Below the pieces are notes generated by a model. That model was not told where the DNA came from and did no database searches. It saw nothing but the letters and a program-made list of their open reading frames with translations. A stretch of 64,000 bases of DNA from Thermothelomyces thermophilus ATCC 42464. Taxonomy: Eukaryota; Ascomycota; Sordariomycetes; Sordariales; Chaetomiaceae. The translations under genes were made by a program, and so were the position numbers. Positions within the stretch are counted from its first letter, which is position 1, and each line of letters starts with the position of its first letter. Of this stretch, positions 55,646-64,000 are shown in pieces. The stretch spans positions 1,922,001 to 1,986,000 of the forward strand of contig NC_016472.1 in assembly GCF_000226095.1 (NCBI RefSeq), given 5' to 3'.

Positions 55646-58141
55646 CCTGCATGGACCAGTTGTTCATGTTTTGGTTCATTCCAGTAAGCATGGTCAAACT
55701 CACAGTCATAACAACCGGCGAGATTAATGAACGGCCATCCTGCCTTTCTTGGCCTGTCATCAAAGGGCATCGGGCAGCACCCGTGCCCTCTTTGCTCCTC
55801 CCCCAGTCCTGCACCTTCAGGGTGGAAATTTGGGTCCGGCCGAGACGTGCGATTACAAAGAATTTGAATGGGTTGCGGGCTGCTGCCGCCTCTGGTCCGC
55901 TGAAGATCACTCTCTATTTTCTCTGTTGGACAACACGACTATTGCTTGGAAAATGTCATGATTCAATCCCGAGGTGATACCATTGCCAGTTGAGCTGGGC
56001 TCAGCAAAAGAGGGGTAGAAGGCGAGCCGACAGGTTCATTGGCTGTTTCCCTTTTTTCTGTATCTCCCGTCATTTTTTGCTCTTCTCGACGTATGAACCC
56101 CATTTACAGCCTCACGAATAATAGCACAGTAGATTGGGTCGGTGGTGTCGTTGGGTAGATTGGGTACGTTGGTTCTAGATTCGATCTCGGTCTGCCTTTA
56201 CTACAATCCAACAAGCCAACGGTTGCTTCTTTCCCTGAAGTATGACGTGCAGACGGCATGGCCAGGTTGACACAGCCGCCATGTGGAAGTTTCCGCTCAC
56301 CTGCAGGTCAAAACCCCGGCCAAGATGGACACTGCTGTATTTTTAGGTTTCTGTTTCAAATTCATACTGCCAAAGACTGCATCAACATGGCATTGTTCCC
56401 ATGCACCTTACACTACAGGTCGTGGAGGGAAGATACTTGTGTGCAGAGTACATTGGGAGATACCTACACATCCTATGTTATGTTCATACACAACAATACA
56501 AAAAGTACTTTAGGTACCCTATCGGCGCTCTCCCATGCCATCGCTCTCCTATGTCATTTCAGGTACCGCGAAATTTCTTATATATATAAAAAAAAGCGTG
56601 CACGAATACGCAGGTGGCCGGGAGCGCACTTCGGTGTCGAGTCGATCAGTCTGAAATTTATTATTCAAAGCATGCCGGCGAAAGAGGAGACGAGGCACGA
56701 CATTCGCCGGGTCAGGTTGGTGACAACCCCCGCCCGGAAAGCCCAGTGGCGGAAGAGCTGTATCCGTACCTTAGCGACATTGGGGTTAAACGGTTACACA
56801 GCATCCGTTGTGAAAGAGTGTCTCAACCAGATTCCATCCCATTGGGGTAGCGTTTGCCGCGTTGCTTACGCGCTGTGTGTGACATGGAGGGGTTGTTTCA
56901 AGGTAAAAACTGCCATCAGCCCCCCTGCATTGTTTTTTCTTTTCTTATTTTCCTTGGTGTACTCCGTACAGTACGTATGTATGTATGTACATACAGTACA
57001 TACATGCAATATACGGATCGGTATATTTACAGGGTACGCAGCAAGCGTAGAGGACAAGGCCTAACTAACTCGAGAGCTGTCGGCTCGCGTCGGACAAAAT
57101 TTCCCTGGTTCCAGAGTATATGTTTGTAGGTGCCTACCTACTACATAGGTACATACCTAACAGTAACTATATGCAGAGCGTTCTGGCGCCACTCTGTCGG
57201 TACTGTAACATCCATGATCGAGCAAGAGAGACGAATGGGGACACAAGTAGGCGGACTACCGTATAAGGCGCTCTGAAGTGCGTTCTTGCTCTGCCAACCG
57301 TCGAAAGAGCAGGGATTGAGAGCGAATTCCAGTTGAGGGTTTCAGTTTGCACGATTATCTTCCCTTTTTCCCTTCTTGTTTGCCTTTTGTTCTTGTTTTC
57401 ACTCGAAGCTCACACAGACCTTTACCCTAGCCGCAAACGCATACGGCCCCGCTTACCACCTGAAATTACAGGCCAGAGTGGGCAAACTACTGTGTAGATG
57501 GCGCCATCGAGTGTCTGCGAAGCTTCAAATCCTGCTGCCATTAGCGAAGGAGACTCGTCCGACCCAACCCGCTGATCGGCCGATATAAGATGCGCGGTAG
57601 ACATAGTTAAGGTACCTCCACTACGTGATCCGTATATGTGAGGTACATACATACCCACCTCCTGTAACGCCGTGCCCCTCGTCTCGGCGTCAAGCAGGCC
57701 CCCCGAAAATGAGGGGCAATTGAGGGGCAGGCTGAAAATCCAGGGTGCCTAGGTGATGTCAGGCCAGGGCGGGCAGATCTTCCATCCTGGTGACCAAGCA
57801 CGAGAGAACGTGGTCTGGAAACGGAGAAAAAAAAAATCCTACAATCCTTGTGATCAGGTCTGTCTCTCTGCAAGCGCGCCAAACCAACTTTGTTTAGGCG
57901 TAGCCAAGCAATTAGGAAATAACCCACTTTCCGTCCGTCACTCAAAAAAGGCTTTTGTCTCTTGCGCGCCTTCCCAGGTAACATCAGGTAGTTAACAGCC
58001 CTCCCGCCTCTGGCCGCAGCTTTCGTGGTCGCGTCAGGCTCAGTTCTACCACGTCTGTTGGCAACATACATACGTCGGGCACTCAACCGCTACATTACCA
58101 TTACTCAACCCGCTCTTGTTTCTGACGACAAGCACAGAGAG
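55646..58141. other. Intergenic region between velB and the DUF3602 gene (2.5 kb)
   Basis: No gene could be supported. The 268-codon open frame at 56258-57064 has no recognisable domain, runs through CATA/GTAT repeats and includes low-complexity translation, so it is treated as chance. Short palindromic tracts of the GTACATAC and CCTACCTA kinds occur at about 56965-57015 and 57125-57160. Confidence 0.55.
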
Positions 58142-58845
58142 ATGGCATCGCATTTTCAATCATCGGGCCGCGGGGGCGCCGGCAACATCGTGGACAGCTC
58201 CAAGTCGCCGCAGCTCAAGCCCGAGGATCTCCAAACTCCAACTCTCAAGACCTCGATGGTGACGACGGGCCGCGGCGGGACAGGCAACTTCGCCGCCGGG
58301 CTCGACGCCGAGGAGAAGCGCCGCCGTCAGGACGTTGAGCCGTACGTCACCCCACTCTTTGATTGGTCTCTTCATTCTCGTCCTCTAGAGAAAAGGGGAG
58401 AAAGAAAAGGAAGAAGAAAAGGCAATAGGCAAAAAAGCGAGGGGAAGACAAAACCACAAAGAGACAATGAAGTCCAGACCAGCTGATCGTTGTTTATAAT
58501 TATTCTATACACAGCGTCGTCCGCCGCGACAGCCACGGCGCTATGCACATCGGCCGCGGAGGTACGGGCAACGTCGTCAAGACGGGCGGCGCCGAGGACG
58601 GGGCGCCCCTGGCCCGGATGAGGTCGCCCGCGCCCCCGGCCGCGGACAAAGACAAGGACAACAAGGACAAGGAGAAGACGGCGACCGGCCCCCCGGGCAG
58701 CACGAAAGAAAATGGCCGCGGAGACGATGACGACGACGACGACGACGATAAAGACGTGGCCGTGCCGGCGGCGGGCAGTCAACCGGCGTCGGAGGAAATT
58801 GGTTGGGCAGAGAAGGGCAAAAACTTCCTTCTCGGGAAGAAATGA
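58142..58845 (+). CDS. DUF3602/PAR32-like GRGGxGN-repeat protein (176 aa)
   Basis: Two exons, 58142-58341 and 58515-58845, encode a small hydrophilic protein. Three copies of the family motif are visible: SGRGGAGNIV, TGRGGTGNFA and IGRGGTGNVV. The intron lies between the second and third copies. The C-terminal half is Lys/Asp-rich with a run of nine Asp residues and ends GWAEKGKNFLLGKK. The family is widespread in fungi; yeast Par32 is a heavily phosphorylated member linked to TOR/ammonium-transport regulation. No enzymatic residues are apparent, and the function here is not known. Start choice: ATG 58142 immediately precedes the first motif. Confidence 0.9.
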
Positions 58846-59959
58846 TTCGGGAGCAAGGGGGGAGTCTGGGAAGGGCAGACAATGGGACCTGGGGGCGGGC
58901 GTTCTTTACTTTAGCGGCGTTTGGGCGAATGCTTGATTGTCTGGGGATATCCGTCTGCGTGTGTTTTATGTGTATGGTCGGAGATGGGGGTGTGGTATGT
59001 TGCTTTGGTGTTTTTCTTGAGTCATCAATGTTCATACCCCGGATTGGCGTTGGAAAATGAGTGACGGGTTGGGTTTGATGGGGTTATTTTTTCGGTATTC
59101 ATTCTCTCTTCTTTTCCCCCTTTCAAAGAGCAGTGCAGTACCAGCGGTACACTATCGAGTGGGAACAACTTGAAGTTTGTATATGGTGTTGAGCCACACT
59201 CGGGCGAGGGCCACAAACACCGATCCCCCGGCCATACGTATGCGGTCGGGGATCCTAATATCCGGTGTTCGCCACCATCTTACCGACAGTTTGATGTGGT
59301 TGTTGGTTTGCTGGTCTCGAACTAGAGGCTTTCGGCCTGGCGACAGGAAGCGCATGGGAGAGCATCTTGAACAGATGGATTGGCCATGGACCATTCTTTT
59401 CGGCCTTCAGGGCAGGGGGCGCGACTCTGTCATCTGCCTGCACATTCAGAACCTATACTTACTCAAGGGTTGCGTCGGTTTGCATCTCTGCTTCATTAAC
59501 TTTCGTATTTTGACCTCAGCTCTGGTCCCGAAGATTCCCAAATAGGTAGGTAAATAAGTTCCTACATACCTACCCAACTTAGGCATGGACGATAACGCAA
59601 CGAAGAGACGAAAAGAGACGAGAAGGACCCCTGCCCCACCTGGCCATACAGCGTGCACAGTTCAAGCACCTGGATTCCTTAACCGGCATCCGCTTCTCAG
59701 TACGTCCGTACTCCGTACAGCCAGCCCACACACCTCGAAGAGTCATACGGCGTGATTCAGCGTCTGTCCCGGCCGGCCCACGACTTGGTAGTTACTCGTG
59801 TAAATAACCAACCCTCCCAACGTCTGGGTTATCCATCTCCAGAAAAAATAAAAATAAAAATAAAAAATAAAAATAAAAAAAATTAAAGAAGGAGAAATGA
59901 TCCCCTCCTCGCTCTCGTAACTACCTAGGTTACCTGAAGGTGAAAGAAACAGATCAGAG
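58846..59959. other. Intergenic region between the DUF3602 and GNAT genes (1.1 kb)
   Basis: No gene is supported. A 122-codon frame at 59177-59545 has no motif. The stretch contains CCTA/GGTA short repeats near 59542-59575 and an AAAAT-rich tract just before the GNAT gene. Confidence 0.6.
59843..59883. repeat. (AAAAT)n tract upstream of the GNAT gene
   Basis: Repeated AAAAT/AAAAAT units lie 77-117 bp upstream of the GNAT start codon. A shorter copy of the same pentanucleotide repeat lies in tert intron 7 at about 35225-35250. Confidence 0.9.
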
Positions 59960-61359
59960 ATGCGAGCCATACAGATCCACGAGTCCCCGACGCCCTCCCC
60001 TTCTCTTCTCGAGCTCCTCAAAGCCCACCTCCCCCACTCCCTCCCGGTCCTCCGCCAGCTCCAGATCGTGCAAAACTTTCCCCAGTACGGCAAGACGCCG
60101 CACGGCCGTGTGCTGCACGCCCACTACGACTACGACTACGACTACGACTACGACGACAATTCCGAGGCGCTCGCGGACCACCACGTGGCCGTCGCGTACG
60201 TCGACCTCTCCGTCGCCCCGGACACGCAGGTGCTGGTGTACTCGTCGCTCGAGGACGGCGAGCGGCACGAGACGGAGCCCGAGGCCGCCATCGTCGCAGC
60301 GGCAGCGGCAGCGGCAGCACGTGGTGGTGGCAGTAGCGGGTATGCTCGGTGGGCGGGCAGGACGGAGCGGGACGAGGAGGCGCTGGACCTGGTGGTGGCG
60401 GTGCTGCGGCGCATCCGGGCCATCGCGGCGGCCCGGGCCGGGACTGGGGATGGGGATGGGGATGGGGATGGGGCCGAAGTCCTGGTCGGGTCTCTTAACG
60501 AGTCGGTCCGCCAGGGACTGCTGGCGCGCGGCGTGATAATGCGCAAGTCGCGCAACGAGCCGCCGGGCACGGCGTGGGAGTTTTGCGGCAAGTGGCTCTT
60601 TCGGATCGGGGACCTGCCGCTCTCTGCCGGTCATGATCCGCTGCCCGAGGGGATGCGGTGGGATCGGGTGAGAGAACAAGACGTGGACGTTGTGTTGAAG
60701 CGGACCGTCATCAAGCGGAAGCCGTACGTTCCGTCTTCTTTTTTTTTTCTTTTTCTTTTTTTTTTTTGTTTTATTCTTTTCTGAAGGACGCGGATGTGCG
60801 GCCGAGGAAAACAAACTGCTCACAGAGGGGTCCTTGACTTGCACAGGGAAACGCTGCTCAAGCTGCCTAGTTTGGCCATCAGACTTGATGACGGGACGGC
60901 GATCGCTTGGGGATTCATGGGTGAGCCGAAACCGAGATGCTAAGGCATCGCTAAGTAGGGCATGTGTCAGGTTTGGAGCTACTGACACGTCGCGCAATCA
61001 GGGTTTGACGGCTCGGTCAAAACACTCCACGTCGAGGTTCGTAAGGAGCACCAGCCGTAGGTTGTCCGTACGCCACTGACACGAGTCCAGGAAGCATACC
61101 GTAAAAAGGGCCTAGCCAGGGCTCTAACTTGCAAGTTGACCCGCGAGCGCGTACCGGACTATGGTGATGACGGCTGGGGGGCTGCTGACGTGTTTGTTTA
61201 CAACGACAAGAGCAAAGCTCTGTTCCGAAGCCTTGGCGGAAAGGTCCACTGGATCGTATCTTGGTAGGTTGGGACACGGACTTCGCAGGACAACCCGCCT
61301 TTACTGACACTTACCCCAGGGGAAGGGTTGATCTATCGAGCGTTGGAGAACCAATGTGA
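59960..61359 (+). CDS. GNAT-family N-acetyltransferase, FR47/glycine-N-acyltransferase-like (361 aa)
   Basis: The enzyme should transfer an acyl group from acyl-CoA to an amine; its substrate is unknown. Exons are 59960-60723, 60847-60920, 61002-61036, 61091-61263 and 61320-61359. The C-terminal half carries the GNAT core: AIAWGFMGFDGSVKTLHV (strand 4), then the CoA-binding motif A as YRKKGLARAL, then DVFVYNDKSKALFRSLGG and VHWIVSW. The N-terminal half (HLPHSLPVLRQLQ, then AVAYVDLSVAPDTQVLVYSS) fits the acyltransferase-like fold of the GLYAT/FR47 group. Three low-complexity inserts break it up: Asp-Tyr repeats (about 54-66), an Ala run (about 110-117) and Gly-Asp repeats (about 162-171). Exon 3 is only 35 nt and uses a weak GTTCGT donor. 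Exon 5 adds 13 residues; without that splice the protein stops after WIVSW. Confidence 0.85.
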
Positions 61360-61490
61360 AGAGTTGAGGAGGAACCGAATACACCAGCATCCCTCAGCAT
61401 CTAGCCCTATAATTGGTTTTTTTTTTTCCTCAAGCACAGTATAGGCAAGGGTATTACAGCAGCAAATTACACACAATCGTGCCTCCTTGG

Positions 61491-62479
61491 TCATTGGCCT
61501 TCTGTCTTGGTCAAACGGTGAATTTCCTCCAAGAAGAACCGCAGATCGTCCGGATTGACGAAAGGTGTGATCCCTGGGAGAAAGGAACAATACGTCAGCA
61601 ACAAGGGAGCCTAGAGAGGGAGGGGGAAAAAAAACCATGGAAAACTAACCATGCCCGAGGTTCACGATCCATCCCTTCCTCCGGTTAGCCCAGTCAAAGC
61701 CCTCCACCATCTCCTTCACCGCCTCGGTGATAGCGGCGTGCGAGCCGTACAAGACACCGGGGTCAGCATTTCCTTGGAGTACTATCGGTCGGTCGCCGAC
61801 GGTTTTGACAGCTTGAGCAGGGTCGTGGAGCCAGTCGAGACCGACGATATCGTACCCCATGTCGCACGCGGCATCGAGGGCGTACCATGCGCCTTTGGGA
61901 AAGACGACCATTGGGACGCGTTCCAACCCCATCTCCTTGAGCCTTGACGGGAGATGCCTGGCGATGTATTCCAGGTACGGCTGGGAGAACTTTTTGAACG
62001 ATGACGGCGACAGTTCACCGGCCCAAGAATCGAACACTTGAATGAGCTGCGGCAGGGGCGGTCAGTGAGATCTCATAAGCAGCAAAAAAAGGGTCCAATG
62101 GCGCTACCTGGGCTCCAGCCTTGACTTGAAGTGCGAGGTACTCGACGCAGAGCTTCGAGATCTTCTGGAGCAGGGCCTTGGTTTCTTCTGGATACTTGTA
62201 AATCCAAGACTTGGTTTCCTTGAAGATCTTGGATCCTCCGCCCTCGACCATGTAACAGAACAAGGTCCAGGGGGCTCCGCAGAACCCAAACAAAGGCACC
62301 CGGCCCTGGAGTTTTTTCCTGGTGAGGGTGATGGCCTTGTAGACGTAGTCGAGCTCCTTGGCCACGTCGACGTCGCGCTTCAAGAGTTCGGCATACTGTC
62401 CGTCGTCTGGGCTGCGCAGAGGGTTGGGGAAGTGGGGCCCTTTCTTATCGACCATCTCCACGACCATGCCCATGGCCTG

Positions 62480-62511
<32 letters not shown>

Positions 62512-63139
62512 ACGCATCGAGAAGGCCATCATAGCGATCGATAGGCTGCAGCGTCAGGGTGGAGGCGACCTCGGGGTCTCTGCAGCACTCGAAGAAGTCG
62601 CGGCCGCCCTTGGCTTCATGATATTCGGGAAGATACCGGCCAGCTGCGCCAAAGGTCAGCGCATCTCCCGAGTCAAAGCCGCCGTAGGAACGGTGCATGA
62701 GGACGGCTCACCCTGCCGCATCACCCATATGGGCGGCCGTTCGACTTTCTCGCCTATATCATGAGCGTCAGCTATCCGACCTTGTTTTCCCCTGCACTTG
62801 TCGAACAAGGTGATGGGAGCATATCAGAGAAGCGAGCATGAAGACGAAGAAATGAACGGAAACGGAAGAAAAGATATACAAAGAGAAAGAGGGCCAAAGA
62901 AAGATATGGGGTGGAAATGAGATGAGGAACGAGGAGGGGTAAAAAAGAGAAACTGGCCATGGAAGGGAAACTGAGATAGGTAAGAGGAGGGGCGGAAAAC
63001 ATTGAAAAAGGCAAGGGAACACTGGGAGAACAGGAGCGATAGGGGAGGGCAAAGGGGGGTATTTCAGATGTTTCTTTCACTCACCCCGTGCTGCCCGCAA
63101 GATCAAATCATTCTTGAGGGAAGGGAATTGGTCCGCCAT
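61491..63139 (-). CDS. hem12: Uroporphyrinogen decarboxylase (370 aa)
   Basis: This cytosolic haem-pathway enzyme removes four carboxyl groups from uroporphyrinogen III to give coproporphyrinogen III. Exons on the minus strand are 63139-63085, 62753-62712, 62643-62108, 62046-61650 and 61573-61491. The start reads [19 protein letters not shown]. Key family residues are visible: the substrate-binding Arg in [18 protein letters not shown] (split across exons 2 and 3), the catalytic Asp in [14 protein letters not shown], the Tyr in [11 protein letters not shown], the Ser in [13 protein letters not shown] and the His in [15 protein letters not shown]. Length matches eukaryotic homologues. Intron 1 is long (62754-63084, 331 bp). 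The gene converges on the GNAT gene, with 131 bp between the stop codons. Confidence 0.97.
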
Positions 63140-63577
63140 GGTTGCCGTTGTCGAATAAACCTCGGGGTTCTGGTGGTTTATTCTGGAACTTCCCCGCCGG
63201 GCAACCTTGCAAGTGCAATCGCGGGGTGGCCGGGGCGGCCGAGGTACTGTACGGGCTTGCGCCACACCTGCAGGTACCGGCACCCTTGCTGCTGAGGAGT
63301 GAGAGCTGGCGAGTCAGCCACAACCAGCCATCTCATAACTTAGCTGGCCAGAGCTTCCGCTGAAACGCCCGAAGCTTTGACGTCTACGCAAAAACTCCGG
63401 CAAAATAGCTCGACAAGCGACCGACGAGGAGGAGACCATATCCGGTCTCAAACGACCTACAAAGCCAATTCGCGTGCCGCTCCATCCATCCGCGAGTGCA
63501 GCGACTCGAGGCTTTTCTTGGATGGAGCTGGCAAAACCCGTCGAACTCGGCGCTCCTCTCGGATCCGACTCCCGGCA
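63140..63577. promoter_or_regulatory. Divergent promoter region between hem12 and the gene at the right edge
   Basis: About 440 bp separate two divergently oriented start codons, so this stretch probably carries both promoters. No TATA box or known operator is obvious. No gene is seen within it. Confidence 0.45.
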
Positions 63578-64000
63578 ATGACTCCGCCGGCCTCGCAGTG
63601 CCGTCGCGCCCTACAACGCCAGATTGTCCCCTCGAAAGACTCGGTCTGGATTACCGACGGACTGCTCGCCAGCGCGTTCGAACGGTACTGCCGCGTGTCG
63701 AGGACGTGGAACAGGAAGGCAAGCAATGTCCCCGGGCCGCTCGAGAGCCAGCGCCGACTCGGGCGTCGTCGCATGGGCGACGCCAGCACTTGGCACTGCC
63801 CGCCGACACCGCCGTCGTGGGCCTTCCTGGTGCCATTGAACCTGACGGAATGGACCTGGAAGCCGCCGACGTTGGCCTCCGCCCGAGAGAACAACCGACC
63901 TCGGCACGAATCCCCCGCTCCCGCTTCCGCTTCCGCTTCCGCTCGTGTCGATCCCGCCTCGCTGCTGCCCCAATGGCTACGAGGTCCGGTGCCTCGACAG
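63578..64000 (+). CDS. 5' part of an unrecognised protein, possibly mitochondrial (truncated by window edge)
   Basis: An open frame of 141 codons runs from ATG 63578 to the last base of the window without a stop. It begins MTPPASQCRRALQRQIV and continues with DSVWITDGLLASAFERY and SWAFLVPLNLTEWTWKPP. Residues 1-48 are rich in Arg and hydroxyl residues and nearly free of acidic residues, apart from two Asp and one Glu, which would suit a mitochondrial presequence. An Ala-Ser repeat encoded by CGCTTC hexamers lies near 63930-63953. I do not recognise the family. Antisense frames over the same bases are less plausible because they start in no better context. Coding status rests on frame length and protein-like composition. 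Confidence 0.55.
   Translation, partial: MTPPASQCRRALQRQIVPSKDSVWITDGLLASAFERYCRVSRTWNRKASNVPGPLESQRRLGRRRMGDASTWHCPPTPPSWAFLVPLNLTEWTWKPPTLASARENNRPRHESPAPASASASARVDPASLLPQWLRGPVPRQ

Noticed and set aside
56258-57064. 268-codon open frame downstream of velB
   Set aside because: No domain, no compositional similarity to the neighbouring genes, and it reads through CATA/GTAT microsatellite DNA; most likely a chance frame.

Overview
The window is nuclear DNA from a filamentous ascomycete, most likely a sordariomycete of the order Sordariales. The evidence is short GT...AG introns of about 49-330 bp with CTGAC/CTGAT-like branch points, GC-rich coding sequence, and lineage-typical genes: a GH7 cellulase, a leashin/involucrin-repeat Woronin-body tether, a velvet regulator of VelB type, and telomerase reverse transcriptase. 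I placed splice sites by hand from GT/AG consensus, reading-frame continuity and known family motifs. Every complete model closes to a whole number of codons.

Layout. 814-2693 (+): secreted GH7 cellobiohydrolase, 5 exons. 4822-33005 (+): one giant gene, 7 exons, about 9,167 codons, which fills 44% of the window and which I identify as leashin (lah). 34605-38903 (-): telomerase reverse transcriptase, 10 exons, 1,185 aa, convergent with lah. 41700-47823 (+): DH-BAR-SH3 Rho-family GEF, 3 exons, 1,996 aa. 47824-53908: about 6 kb without a recognisable gene, rich in GTAT/CATA microsatellites and a dispersed 10-bp motif. 53909-55645 (+): VelB, 6 exons, 422 aa. 58142-58845 (+): DUF3602/PAR32-like GRGGxGN protein, 176 aa. 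59960-61359 (+): GNAT N-acetyltransferase, 5 exons, 361 aa. 61491-63139 (-): uroporphyrinogen decarboxylase, 5 exons, 370 aa, convergent with the GNAT gene. 63578 to the window end (+): 5' part of an unrecognised gene.

These genes are not an operon or a metabolic cluster. They are housekeeping and cell-biology genes (tethering, Cdc42/Rho signalling, telomere maintenance, haem synthesis, development) plus one secreted cellulase. No mobile element with coding capacity, rRNA, tRNA or CRISPR array could be supported.

The most interesting object is the giant lah locus. It appears to be an unsplit leashin with a LPPLPxSxxxSP-type motif array, roughly three dozen lysine-rich/Glu-Pro-rich involucrin-like modules, Ala/Gly-rich hydrophobic segments, and a coiled-coil plus conserved domain at the C terminus. 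A cluster of three short introns interrupts its otherwise huge exons. Other points of interest are competing acceptor sites in a TERT intron, a 39-bp-arm inverted repeat, and a dispersed TAATCCGTAC motif family in the intergenic DNA.
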